Of a stretch of DNA of 64,000 nt, positions 23,529 to 34,716 are shown piece after piece. The DNA is taken from the NCBI GenBank assembly GCA_019188255.1, contig JAETXT010000005.1:248001-312000 (forward strand), given 5' to 3'. Numbering within the stretch: position 1 is the stretch's first letter; every line of letters begins with the position of its first letter. A program made the position numbers and the translations under genes. The stretch is from Verticillium longisporum. Lineage: Eukaryota > Ascomycota > Sordariomycetes > Glomerellales > Plectosphaerellaceae. The notes under the pieces are model-generated. The model was not told the DNA's origin and made no database searches. It was given only the letters and a program-made list of their open reading frames with translations.

Positions 23529-24856
23529 TGTGACGATTGTAGTTTTGCTGAACGACGGTGTAGCTCAGGTCTGTCGACTACGGAAGATATGTTATGCGGA
23601 TGCAACAGATGGCACCGGGCGAACGCTGTCTCTTATACACGACGCCGAGCCCTCAAGCACCGCAGTCACGTCCGTGGACCAGCAAGACCTCACTGTTGCA
23701 CGACCCCAGAGACTCTCGATGTGGCGCATGGCGAACCGCGTACCATCTGACGATTCGCCTTGCACACATGGCACAAGGCGAACTTTCGACCCGGGCCGAG
23801 CCACTCCAGCCGAAGCCACTCCTTTCAAACCACATGGGCTGGCTTCTTGTTGGTATCAGATTGTCGTGTGTTGGCACAGTAGCACACGGATCGCCGTCGC
23901 CAACGGCCACTGTCTTGACCGCAAATGTCTTGGACACAACGCCTGAAGGGTGCTGAATCTTGACAAACAGGAGGGCTACGCGCACACGACGGTCACAACG
24001 TGCGAAGATGGCGAAACCAAGAAGCCTGTTTATAGGGTGGTTCACGAGGGATGACGGAGAAGATCGCTTGAGGTGAACTATCTCTGCTTCGAGACTCTAG
24101 ATATTTTCCAAGGGGTATACAACCCTCGCTGTCATTTGGCTGAGGTTTCTGGGTGCTTGGGGAAGGATGGTTACGACGATGAACCTACTTGACCTTTTGA
24201 GGTGCCTGATTCATGGCCGATTTTCTTACATTTCCCATCTTCACAGCGATGAAGTGACGACACATACGAAGAGCGTCATGGAATATCATGACAATGCGGC
24301 ACCTAGTATCACAAAGCTGCCCCGCAACGGTGCGACAAACAGAGGGGTCGCCTTTGCCGACCGTCCCTCACCGCATCGAGCGTCTCAAGGTCAGGGTAGA
24401 TGTTGTGGCGAGTTGCCTCTTCACTCTTCGCATCATGCCCCGGTGCCACAGATAACAGAGATGCACATGTCAACCTGCCAAACATGCACGAACGCAGTCG
24501 TCTGCGCCGTGCAACACCGTCTCCAGGCCAAAAGACGCAGACGTGACGACGACAAAAATGGAGAACGGCAATGCCGGCTAGGGACGAAGGGCCATGGGTG
24601 CGACCCTGCAGCCGTGTCCGGCGTTCGTCGGTCGCACGAGAGCCTCACCGCCTTGTTCTCTCGCTAGAAGTCACCCCGTCGGTGGGAGAGGCGAATAGCA
24701 CAGACGACGGTTGCATCATGGTATCTAGCAGATGAGAGCCTTCAAAATCATGTCCGAGACAGAAAGACAGAAAAAGGGCAACGTCAAGTATTGAAATAAT
24801 GACATGGTATTACACTGACACAAGCTGGTATCTGCTGTATCCCAAAGAGGCCCACT
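23529..24856. other. intergenic, 1.3 kb without a supported gene
   Basis: Open frames on both strands are short and lack domains. The longest, 24167-24667 plus, is not convincing. Confidence 0.5.
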
Positions 24857-26704
24857 CTATGGTGCTTTCTTCGGCTTCTCCTCCTCTGGCGATCTCGGCG
24901 TCGCATTCTTCGGCACTTGGGCAGCATCTCCATTCGCGGCCTTGCCATCCTTCGGCTGCTTTTTCGCCTTGGTCGCAGGTACGGCGCTGCCGTTGCGCTC
25001 TGGCGTCTTGACTGTGCCCTTCTCGGACCCCAACCCCGTGATCGACACGACGGCATAGGCCACGGCGACAACGACCGTAATGAGATCGATAATGTGCACA
25101 GCCCACCAGAGATGCTGGGTGCCCAGGGCGCACGTCGCGTACTCGAACTTCCAGCTCCACGTCGCCTCATCAAACCAGGCGCTGAGCAGGCCGGCGTTGC
25201 CGCCGAAATCGCCCATCATGCTGCGCACCGTAATCTCCCTGATGCCGGAGAGGCCGTCGGCGCCGACGGTGCCGTTGCCCTTGGCGTGCTCCCAGCGGCT
25301 GACGTCCCAGTAGCGGTTCCCCTCCTTGACCTGGCGGATAAAGTGGTACGTGTCGCAGCCCTCGTGGTCGTGGCCGTTGAGGATGACGCCCGGGCGGCCC
25401 TGGCCGTGGCCCGGGGCGTCGGGGTCGCCGCTCATGCCGTAGATGCCCTCGAGGAAGCCCTTGCTGGCGGCCGAGGACAGCTGGTTCTGCTCCTTGAGGC
25501 CGCCGTCGTGGTCGTGAAAGGTGAAGAGCGGCGCGTCGACGCAGACGCCCTCGGGCTTGTAGAGGGGCACGTGCGTCAGGACAATGGTGAAGTGGCCGCG
25601 GAACTCGACGGCGGACGAGGTGGCGATGACGTCGTTGATGAACTTGTACGTGTCGTCCTGTAGCTTGGCGTCGCGCGCCGGCGTGTCGAGGTTCATGTCG
25701 TTGAGCACGACGACGCGCAGCTCGGGCGGCAGGCGGTCGGAGGTCGGGTTCGTCGCCTCGTCGTAGAGGGTGCCGTTGGCGGTGGGGTCCTGGCGGCCCA
25801 GCTCAAAGCGAAGCTCGTAGTTGGCCTTGCCAAAGGCCTTTTCGAAGCGGTGCAAGCGGTCCTCGTTGATGTCGCCGGCGTAGCCAATGTCGTGGTTGCC
25901 GACGACGTTGATGACGCGCCGCTGCCAGACGGCCTCCTCGCCTTCGTTGCCCATGATGGCCGACAGGTCGTAGTCCATGGCCGGATAGACAGCCGTCTCG
26001 TCGGGCACGCGCTCGGTGCCGCGGAAGACGCGGTTCCAGAACCGCCCTGCGCGTCGCTGAAACTCGTCATCCTTGACCCATTGGCTGCCCAGCAGGTCAC
26101 CGAGCACGGTGAGATGTGTGGGCTTGGTCCACCAGTGGACCGTTCTGTAGATGTGGGCGAGGTAAAAGTCGTTGCCGAAGAGGTCGATGTGCTTGCGCAG
26201 GGATTCTAGCTCGACGAAGACGTCTTCAAAGACAAAGTCGATCCAGTCGTGGAGGGCCTGGCGGATGCGCTCGCGCAGCGACGAGTGCGCCGTCTTGTAG
26301 GTGACGTGGCGGTAGAGGCTCTGAAGGTGCGGCACGCGAGTACCTTTCGAGTTGGGAATGGAGGAGTCGCCCTCGAGCTGGGGATCGCCGAGTGCTAGCA
26401 GTCGGAATGGTGCCGGTTGCGCATCGGTGCGGGATGGGATCGGAAGATTAGGGACATGTTGGTGTAGTGTCTCGAGGAAAGCTGGCAGCCCGGCTGCCGA
26501 CTCGGAAGGTGTCTCAAGGCCGCGGGTGGTGGTGTTGGTCGTGGCGGTCAGGGGTAAAGGAAAGGCGCATCCCAGAAAGACAGGATACAGATAGAGGTAG
26601 AACGTGGAGACTATCGCCAGGGGGAGCAGCAGGCGAAGGCCATGACGGAGGAGGGCCACGAGGAACATGTGGTGAGCGGCGGTAGGAGCAACAGCAGCAT
26701 CCAC
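24857..26704 (-). CDS. Ted1/Cdc1-like metallophosphoesterase, membrane-bound
   Basis: A single-exon 615-residue protein of the calcineurin-like phosphoesterase superfamily. A membrane span lies at about 25-48. Metal-binding blocks follow in order: GDPQ (106-109, the Ted1/Cdc1 variant of GDxH), GDLLGS (202-207), GNHD (269-272), LTHVPLY (376-382) and GHDH (444-447). A second hydrophobic segment lies near 535-560 (IIDLITVVVAVAYAVVSI). The tail is Lys/Pro-rich. Yeast Ted1 and Cdc1 and mammalian PGAP5 remove ethanolamine phosphate from GPI-anchor mannoses in the ER to allow export; the same role is inferred here. The gene shares a 705-bp divergent promoter with the gene at 27410. Confidence 0.9.
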   Translation of the reverse strand: MDAAVAPTAAHHMFLVALLRHGLRLLLPLAIVSTFYLYLYPVFLGCAFPLPLTATTNTTTRGLETPSESAAGLPAFLETLHQHVPNLPIPSRTDAQPAPFRLLALGDPQLEGDSSIPNSKGTRVPHLQSLYRHVTYKTAHSSLRERIRQALHDWIDFVFEDVFVELESLRKHIDLFGNDFYLAHIYRTVHWWTKPTHLTVLGDLLGSQWVKDDEFQRRAGRFWNRVFRGTERVPDETAVYPAMDYDLSAIMGNEGEEAVWQRRVINVVGNHDIGYAGDINEDRLHRFEKAFGKANYELRFELGRQDPTANGTLYDEATNPTSDRLPPELRVVVLNDMNLDTPARDAKLQDDTYKFINDVIATSSAVEFRGHFTIVLTHVPLYKPEGVCVDAPLFTFHDHDGGLKEQNQLSSAASKGFLEGIYGMSGDPDAPGHGQGRPGVILNGHDHEGCDTYHFIRQVKEGNRYWDVSRWEHAKGNGTVGADGLSGIREITVRSMMGDFGGNAGLLSAWFDEATWSWKFEYATCALGTQHLWWAVHIIDLITVVVAVAYAVVSITGLGSEKGTVKTPERNGSAVPATKAKKQPKDGKAANGDAAQVPKNATPRSPEEEKPKKAP

Positions 26705-27409
26705 AAGTCGACAGCCGACACTGATGTATCGTGGCCGGGCGTCTCTTGACTGTGAGGGGGGGGGAAGCAGAACAGGGGCAGGAAAACGTGGTCACCGTGG
26801 TGTTTTGCCAAAATGAGAGAGTCTTGTCCAGGGGTAAGAAAGCTCGGACCACCCATCGCATGTGCTGCGGCAGGGGCACCGTGCGAGGCTGAACCCCTAA
26901 ACTGAAGTCGCGTCTCAGCGCGTATAGTGCAAGACGCCAACACCATCACCACCAAGGGTTTCTATGCAGTACCGTCCGCAGGCGGCAGCAACAGCGCATG
27001 CCAAATCACCATGCATTGAAGCCGACAGGACTGCATATCCCGGCTGCTCTGGCCCAATGGTTGGGCCTGTCACGGGTCATATGAATCTACCCATCCGTTA
27101 CACCTCACAACCATCATGATCAGGCCACCAATCATGCTGCCAGGGCCTACAAGAAACCGTGAAAGAGGGCCGCCACTTGAAGTCCAAGGCGTTCTTGCCG
27201 TCCGCGGTGCGCCTGGCCCTCCGGCCCTTATATTCCTTGACATACGGCCTGTTTTGTCTCTTCCAGCCTGGTTCCTTTTTTTTTTGGTAGTTTAAAATTC
27301 TACCGCCATTTGCGATTGCTCCTATCGTCGCTACTTATTGTGAAAAGCCTAGAAGCGCAAGTGCATTGAGCTCAACTGAGATGAACTGACAGCCATATCA
27401 TCAGCACCG
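26705..27409. promoter_or_regulatory. divergent intergenic promoter region
   Basis: Sequence between the metallophosphoesterase (minus) and the STAND-like gene (plus). It holds short homopolymer tracts (G9 near 26756, T9 near 27278). Individual sites cannot be assigned. Confidence 0.4.
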
Positions 27410-29719
27410 ATGGTCCTCGACGCCATTGAACTCGGCCTCGGCGCCGCCACCTCTGCCGCCGATCTAACTCTCGCCATCGTCAAGCTCAAGCAATTATGGG
27501 ACGAAGTCAAGGACGTCCCCAATGAAATCGCGAGCATTCTTGAGAACCTCGAAGCCTTCGGCTTGATGCTCCAAGACTTGGAAGCCCGACTGCGCATCGA
27601 TGATATTCCCCCTGAGCTTCGGAGTCGCATCGTCGCGTCTCCCCCGCAACTGTTCCAACGCGCATACGCTTCCCTACAGGACGTCATTGGATCACTGAAT
27701 ATGGAGCTGCAAAAATCAAATGGTTCCAGGAGACGCTTCGCATCGATCAAAATTGTGCTCCAGAAGTCCACCTTGCAGCTTCTCGAGAAGAAGCTCCAAC
27801 AAGCTCTGCAGACGTTTGCCTGGGCAATCCAGATTTTCCAACTGTAAGTCTTGACAAACACAATTCTTCAAGTCCGCAGTCATCTTGTTGCTCATCCGAT
27901 CGGAAATAGGAGCTTGATGGTGAAAGCTGAACACGTAGCTCGGAGGCTGGCGCTGCCTGCTACAGCCTCACCAGGTATCGGAGCCGCTACGAACTCGCCG
28001 GAAACACTCAAGGCCACCAAAGGAACAGGCACTGATGATACTCATGAGAGATCAGCATCGCGTAGGAAAGCAAATGCTAGATTATCGACAGCACTCGGAA
28101 CAACGGTGTTGTTTGGCTGCTTCGAGTACACCCGGATATCTGATGAACAGTATAAACTTGTTATTCGCCCCCCAAGTTGGCTGATTGGTTCTGTTTATGT
28201 GGCTATGGCTGAACACAGTGTTCAGGGCTGGGAAGTCAGCCTCCGCACATACTGCCTGATTCCCAAATGGGCGCCTATTTTCGATGACGAGCTACATATG
28301 GTCTTCATCGAAGACGACTTCTCAGCTGTGAAACGTTCGCTTCACACTCACGGACTGCCTATATGGTCTCAAGATATGACAGGCCTTTCGCTGTTGGCGG
28401 TAAGTAGCCGGGAGCGAACCGAGATTTCGAACTTCACTCTTTGATCCTAGTCCAACCCCGTCGCTAACCAGACATGACAAAAGCTTGCCACCATTTACCA
28501 GTCCCCTAAAATTTTACGACAGCTGTTCAAAATTGGTTTAAAGTCAACTTCCGACCTGGTCAACTATTTTGCGGAGCACGTTTTGGATCTCGTGGGTCCG
28601 GAAAGTACTAATTTCATAACGGAAATATACCTTCAACTTACCCAGTAAGCCACACGCCTGGTCGAAAACGCAAGTTTGTAGTGCTGCACCTTCTCACAAT
28701 GTGATCCAAGGCTTTACTTGCTGCTAGATTCGGCCTTTACGGATCTCGGCAAGCCACAGCAACGACGTTTGGACACCTTTCACATAACGTCCGACTACAT
28801 CCCAGTGAATAATCTACGATATGAAGCAGCTGATCTGCTTATTTTTACACATCTTACATATCATACACCTTACGGCACGAAGCCTCTCTTGGACTATTTC
28901 TTCCCGAGGCTACCACTTGCCAAAAGAGTTCGCATAGCTCGAGCTGTGTCCCTAGTGCAGAGAGAACTGCATTTGAGAGTTGAAGAAGTAACTGATTTAT
29001 TCCCCAAAACACGCCCAAATACCCATTCAGGATCACCAAGGGCCAGTCTAGACTTCACAGAGTTCAACGCTCGCGAGTGTTGTTTAGTCCTTCATCTAGC
29101 GGCCCGCAACCTCGGGCTATCACATTCTACATATGTTCTTCAGCCGGATTTGGATTACTGGAGCGAAACAATCTGCAACCTACTCATGCGTCAGGACACC
29201 GAACTGTCTTCTCTTGAGCTGTACGACGATTATCACGGTGGCAGATCATCGACGCCGCAAACCCCATTTTTCACGCACCTATGTGCGGTACTAGAGGCGC
29301 ACCAGCTTGATATGACGGAAGGCCGTGCTGGGGAATTATTGGCTCAAGCGCTCTTATCGTGGCTCAGACTAGTCAAGTACGCGGGTGTGAATCTGCACAC
29401 ATATGGAAGCGATGAGAGACGAAAGTGCAAGGAAACAGGTACCGAAAGCCATTTCTTGCACATGGTAGATTTCTTCGCAAGACATCATCATATTCGATTC
29501 ATTAATATCGACTACGGTGTCGAACCGGAGGACTGGATTCTGTGGTGGGCCATTGAATATGAAGAACTTGCCGGAATATTCTGGAACATGGTAGAGAACC
29601 CCCCTCTCTGCTTGCCAGGTAGCTGGGTGGAGGACGACGTTCTGTGGCAACAAGACTGGTGGCTGGGCAGCGCAGGAGACACTTTCATGTGGGCCGGGAT
29701 ATTCGTTGAGCCTCAGTAG
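27410..29719 (+). CDS. STAND-type fungal N-terminal domain protein lacking an NTPase
   Basis: 697 residues from exons 27410-27843, 27910-28399, 28484-28644 and 28711-29719. The first 145 residues are helical and amphipathic (LGAATSAADLTLAIVKLKQLWDEV, then ILENLEAFGLMLQDLE), matching the fungal N-terminal domain found in front of NACHT or ankyrin modules in STAND and heterokaryon-incompatibility-type proteins. A middle region (LSTALGTTVLFGCFEYTRI) and a helical C-terminal half follow, with loosely ankyrin-like spacing (YLLLDSAFTDLGKP, then LLIFTHLTYHTPYGTKPLLDYF). I see no P-loop NTPase. Possible roles are self/non-self or signalling scaffolding, by family analogy only. The base composition is more AT-rich than the neighbours. 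Confidence 0.7.
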
Positions 29720-30028
29720 ATGAGATGTAATCAAATCTATCTACGCACCTTCTCGCGAATCTGTGTCCTCCTCCAGCCTGTAGCCACCCGACATCTCTTG
29801 TCTTCGTCTCGTTGCGGGAGTCGACACAGCAGTGTTATGGCTGGTACATCATCTGCAAAGACGTGGCATCCGATCTGCCCCTCGGGACTTGCTTACACGC
29901 CGAAAGCTTTGATGCGCTGCTTCATGAACTTTCGGGCATGCGTCGCGAACTTGGTACCCACGGGCAAGTTCTTGACCAACGAGGCTTCGATCGTGGTTCT
30001 CTCAATTGTATTGGCCACGAGCCAATCA
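29720..30028. other. intergenic or alternative 3' exon of the next minus-strand gene
   Basis: The minus strand in 29893-30028 keeps an open, protein-like frame (IHDDWLVANTIERTTIEASL, then LPVGTKFATHARKFM) that lies one frame off the gene ending at 30029. It may be its true C-terminus, reached through a 43-nt intron or after a one-base correction. Confidence 0.4.
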
Positions 30029-30505
30029 TCATGAATCTGACCCAAGCTCGTCTTCGTACTCGTCGTCCAAGGTAGGCACATCCACGACGAATTGAGCATC
30101 CTCAAGCTCCTCTCCATCGGCGAGGAACGCAAATGCCACGGGGATATTATCCTTCAAGCCTTTGCTAACAGGCTTGTCATCGTCGTCAATCCGTAGTACC
30201 TTCCATCCTTGGCTCAGGTCGTTGACATTGTTCGGCAGACCGTACACTATTCGGACGTCATCCGATGTTGGCACGGGGGTGACATCGGTCAATGTCGGCG
30301 AGATTTTGAGACCATTCGGGAAGCGCTCACGCAACACCTCGAGTAGAGATTTGTTGATGGCGGAGAAGGACTGCAGGCTATCGACGAAGAGGAGGATTGT
30401 GTGTACGCCGTACTTGAAGCGGATAGAGTAGTCCGTAGCATCTACCTGCGACTGGGAAATTTTAGTACGGAGATCGACTAAGTGATTGCGCGGGTTGCTT
30501 ACCAT
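30029..30505 (-). CDS. uncharacterised conserved fungal protein
   Basis: Proposed exons are the ATG alone at 30503-30505, then 30029-30451, separated by a 51-nt GT-AG intron (30452-30502), giving 141 residues that start MSQVDATDYSIRFKYG. The sequence is ordered at first (HTILLFVDSLQSFSAINKSL) and then acidic (VDVPTLDDEYEDELG). I do not recognise a domain. The C-terminus is uncertain because a coding-like frame continues downstream in another phase to 29893. It is transcribed toward the STAND-like gene. Confidence 0.55.
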   Translation of the reverse strand: MVSNPRNHLVDLRTKISQSQVDATDYSIRFKYGVHTILLFVDSLQSFSAINKSLLEVLRERFPNGLKISPTLTDVTPVPTSDDVRIVYGLPNNVNDLSQGWKVLRIDDDDKPVSKGLKDNIPVAFAFLADGEELEDAQFVVDVPTLDDEYEDELGSDS

Positions 30506-30911
30506 TCTTGCGACCTTGACCAAGGGTCTCTCAGACTAGTCGAATGGGTACAGATAACGGGCAGCTGCGGATGTGAAGGGAGGGAACGGAGGTGGGGAGT
30601 TGTTTGTTGGTGGGGCAGTTTCCCCAGATCACGACGCGAGAACGGACTGCTACCCCACCCTTCTGGCAGCAAATGCGAAGTCAGGTGATCTCGCGTAAAG
30701 TGTTCCCTAGAGGTCAAGCTTTCAATCCTCAGGCTGTCGCATCGTTGAACACTTGCCTGCGATGACTGGAGTTTGATATCGAGCTGTCCCCCCTTTTCAT
30801 GTCAACACAGTCATGAGATTCTCCTCTGCGAAAGGCTCGAGATAGCGCAAAACCGATCTTCGCGAAATCTTCCGCGCGACCCGCGCAACGACAGCTAAAT
30901 TGCCCCCAATC
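30506..30911. promoter_or_regulatory. divergent promoter region
   Basis: This 406-bp stretch separates two divergently transcribed small genes. No individual motif is assigned. Confidence 0.4.
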
Positions 30912-31592
30912 ATGGCCGCCCACGAACCGTCCATGGCGGAGGCGCTCAACCTTGCCCAGCCCGCCGCCGAGTCCCGATTGTCCATGCCGACACCGATTCG
31001 AATTCCCGTCTCCGGCTTCGTCGGCTTCAGCATTGGCTCTACATTGGGTCTGATTCACGGCAGCCGCATCGCCCAGTTACAATTTCGCGCCGAGCACGCC
31101 CATAAGATGCCAACCTCCACGACAGGATGGTACCTCTACCACAAGAGCAAAAACTACCACACCATGTTCGGCGGTATGCGTGAGGCCATTCGCATGGGTT
31201 CCCGTCTTGGATTCTGGACACTGTTGGCATTCGGTCTGGAGAGCACCGTGGACCGCTATCGTGGAAAGACGGACTTCCTGAGCACTGTGCTCTCTAGTGT
31301 GTCCGTAGCTGGTGCATTCAGTCTGTGGAGTGAGTTGCCGTTATGATACGCCAGTGTATCGCGACGAGATTGGAGAACCCTAACTGAAACCATTGCAGAC
31401 CGCTTCTCGCTACCTACGGCCGCTAGGACAGCCAAGTACGGCCTCCTTTTTGGCCTTGTCTACGGAGGTATGCAAGACGTCGTTGGCTTGGCCCGCGGCA
31501 GGCCCGTTAGCTACGTCGAGTTCTTCCGCCGAAAGTTCCGGTCGGCCAGCAACTTGGAGGAACAACGCCAGGGACTCCATACCAGAGCCTAA
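30912..31592 (+). CDS. Tim17-fold-like small membrane protein, probably mitochondrial
   Basis: 203 residues from exons 30912-31329 and 31399-31592 (69-nt intron). The ATG at 30912 is used because the frame upstream only opens with TTG. Four moderately hydrophobic, glycine-rich segments are visible (GFVGFSIGSTLGLIHG, GFWTLLAFGLESTVDRYRG, TVLSSVSVAGAFSLW, YGLLFGLVYGGMQDVVGLARG). The spacing and the ESTVDRYRGK motif recall the Tim17/22/23 family. A basic C-terminal tail (FFRRKFRS) follows. Assignment to the fold is by pattern only; it could be another small mitochondrial membrane family. Confidence 0.65.
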
Positions 31593-32328
31593 AGAATCAA
31601 CTCCGCCATTGCGCATGGTCGAGGGATGCAACGTCAGTCGTTCATCAGATGTGTCAACCCCGCGCCCGTACTCGTCACACGACTTGCCGCTTTCGGATCT
31701 GGCGCCTAGCAGCTGGACCACGACATCAATGCATCGCCAGGTGTCTAGCCCTCGCATTATCGAAAATCGGATGGCGGTCCCGACCCATCCACGATGCTTC
31801 ATCTGCGATTGGGGCACTTTTCCGGTCGGGGACGCCCTCCGGTGCCGTCGTCCGACACGTCTGACCTGACGGCTGAATCCCCGCCCACGTGACGGTTGAT
31901 AAGGCGAACCTCCGCACCAGGGGAATCGGGCTCTCGAGGCCGCAACCAATGGGCGGTATCAACTGCACACGATTGCCCAATTCGGGCATTTGGAGACGGC
32001 CTGTTATCACAGTGTCGGATCAGTTCGCGATTGGGGGGCGGAGTGCCGTACCCGCCCTGGCAAACCTGACGATAGCTCAGAGGGACGATGGACATAAAGG
32101 GCCGGCGCCCAACTTTGTCGCCTTCGTTCCTGGTTGCCCGCGGAGTGTTTAAGGAGCGTTGAACATCTCATCATATCTGTAGACAGTTCATTCAGAGTTT
32201 GGTGGATGCATAGCCCACGCTCATCCACCAGCCCATACATCCATCTCGTCGATCATTCGTCGTTATCTTGATCAACTTCATCGCTCGGGTTCCCTCGCAA
32301 TTGCTTCACTACCATCACAGTAGCCGCC
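31593..32328. promoter_or_regulatory. intergenic, promoter of the proline dehydrogenase gene
   Basis: No supported gene. The sequence is GC-rich and has no obvious repeat. Confidence 0.45.
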
Positions 32329-33910
32329 ATGCTCTTTTCTGTTCGCCTAGCGAAACTGTCCAGATCCAAGTGGACACGGCCAGGAACCAGCGGAATTATA
32401 TCTCACTATGCAGCGACGAGAAGAAACCGTTTAGTCGGTTCCCATCATGATGCGTCTCTCATTCACACCTCATCGAAGAACTCGTACCACCCAAAAGTCC
32501 ATCTCCACCCCGCCGCTCCTCCCGCCAACCCTGCCGCTGTCACCCCAGCGCCCGCTCACAAAGCCCCGCTGTCTCTCCTCCCCCTCCACATGATCCTCCG
32601 CTCCCTGCTCACGACTACGATATCGTCCTCCCGCTGGCTGCTGCCGCCCTCGCTGGCCATCGCCTCGGCCCTCGCGCACACGACGCACCCCCTCCTCAGC
32701 CCCGACCGCAACCCCCTGCTCCGCGTCCTGCTGAAGCACACGTTCTACGCCCAGTTTTGCGCGGGCGAGACACCTGCCGAGGTACGCCGCACCGTGTCTC
32801 GCCTCAAGGGGCTGGGGTTCTCCGGCGTCATCCTGGGCTACGCGCGCGAGGTCGTTATGACGGAGGCGCAGACAAGAGGCCTCAGCGGCGCCAGCGAGAC
32901 GAGCAGTCGCAGTGACGAGGAGGAAGTGAGGCCCTGGCAGGAGGGGACGGAGCAGACGGTGAGGCTCGCGGAGGCGGGCGACTTTGTGGCACTCAAGTAA
33001 GCTTTGTTCATCTGTCTACATGTCTGCGCGAGCCCACGAGCCCACCATTCAGCAGCAGCAGCGCACTGACGGAGTCAGATTCACCGGTGCCGGCCAGCAA
33101 GCCCTCTACGCCCTCGCCGAGAGACTCCCGCCCTCGACGGCCTTAGCCTCGGCCATGGACAGCATCTGCGCCTGCGCTGCAGCTCGGGGTGTCCGTCTCC
33201 TCTTTGACGCCGAGCAGGCCGCCGTTCAGCAGGGCATCGACGACTGGACCTTGACGTACCAGCGCAAGTACAACACTGTGCCTGGGAGGGCTGTCATTTA
33301 CGGCACGTACCAGGCGTACCTCAAGTCGACGCCAGCGACGCTGACGCGGCACCTGCTGGCTGCACAGGAGCAAGGGTTCACACTGGGTGTGAAGCTCGTG
33401 CGCGGTGCGTATCTGGGTTCGGACCCGCGACACCTGATCAATGACACAAAGGACGAGACGGACACGGCCTATAATGATATGGCCGAGGGGATGCTACGGC
33501 AGCAGTGGGGAAGCCGTCTGAGAGGGGCCAACGGCCCGTTTCCTCCGGTAAGTCTCGTCGTTGCGTCGCACAATGTTGATTCGGTGCGGCGGGCGCGGGC
33601 CTTGGTCGAAGCGGGCCAGGCGCGAATCGAGGTCGCATTTGGACAGCTGCAGGGCATGGCGGACGAAGTGAGCTGCGCGCTGGTGATGGCGGCGAATGAC
33701 CGTGTCTTAGCAGGCGCCAGCTCGGGACCGAAGAAGTCCTTGGAGACTTATAAATACTTGGTCTGGGGCTCTACTGGGGAGTGCATGAAATATCTCTTGA
33801 GGCGGGCCCACGAGAACCGAGACGCTGTGCAGAGGACGCGAACCGGACGGGACGCCATGTGGGCCGAGATCGCGAGGCGTGCGAGAAGTGCTGTGGGTCT
33901 GGAGACGTGA
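32329..33910 (+). CDS. proline dehydrogenase (proline oxidase), mitochondrial
   Basis: FAD-dependent oxidation of proline to pyrroline-5-carboxylate, the first step of proline use as carbon and nitrogen source. 499 residues; exons are 32329-32996 and 33079-33910 (82-nt intron), and the junction gives the conserved FVALKFTGAG. The N-terminus is basic and Ser/Thr-rich (MLFSVRLAKLSRSKW), a mitochondrial targeting sequence. The barrel motifs are present: VRLLFDAEQ, YGTYQAYLK, GVKLVRGAYLGSD, VASHNVDSV and GQLQGMADEVS, with the C-terminal KYLVWGSTGECMKYLLRRAHENRDA. It is convergent with CGI121, 165 bp apart. Confidence 0.95.
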
Positions 33911-34075
33911 CGGAAAACTGAGGATGTAGTTGAGGTAGAGGAAGCGTTGTCTTTGGGTTTGTTAGCAATAATTCTTCAACATCTTGTTATGGTGATGACG
34001 CACCATTCCAAGACTTGTGTCTGAATATCTCCCAGTCTTAATTCTTGCCCTGCTGCCCCGAGGCTCGTCTTTCGC

Positions 34076-34716
34076 TTACACCCCGCGGAGGGCCATGGCT
34101 CCAAGCACCAGTTCATCCATCTGCAGCTTCCTCTCTTGCTCATCCTTGATGGCGTCAAGCCACGGGAGGCCGTTGAGCTTGTAGTATTTCTTCACTTTTG
34201 TCCAATCTGTCGATACTGCAAGCTCGTCGTCAGAAAATTCCGCAGGTGTACCTTCCACGTTCTCAGCCAAGTGCTTCTCAATGGCATCGCGAGACACGGG
34301 CGTCGAGGCACTATCACTCGGGTAGGTGATCTTAACGACGACAAGATCCTTGGTCGCAGGGCTGATTCCAAAGCGACGATAGGCATCTGCAATCTGTGCC
34401 AGGTCAGTCTGGGATACGTCAGGGGGGACTGTGATATGCGTACGTTATTCGAGGGGCTCAGTGACGTAACAAGCTCCGAATGCACGTTCGGCGTCTTGAG
34501 GTTGTCGCTCAGCTTGGCCGCCAGCGCCCTGAATGCAGCGGCCAGAATCTGGGTGCGCGACGCGACGACGGACGCGTCGATGAACGCATACTCGAACGCG
34601 GCGTTGCGCGCCAGGAGTTGGGAGTGCAGGAAGCCCGCGTTCTGGACTCCACGAAAGAGGGCGACATGAACCTGGTGGTCCGCAGGGACGAGGTCCAGGG
34701 CGATTGTGTCGAGCAT
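34076..34716 (-). CDS. CGI121: EKC/KEOPS complex subunit CGI121
   Basis: Accessory subunit of the KEOPS complex that makes the t6A modification of ANN-decoding tRNAs and affects telomere maintenance; it binds the kinase Bud32. 196 residues from exons 34444-34716 and 34076-34393 (50-nt intron). Family signatures are visible: VALFRGVQNAGFLHSQLL, EYAFIDASVVASRTQILAAAFRAL, then NIADAYRRFGISPATKDLVVVKI after the splice. The length is close to that of yeast Cgi121 (181). Confidence 0.93.
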
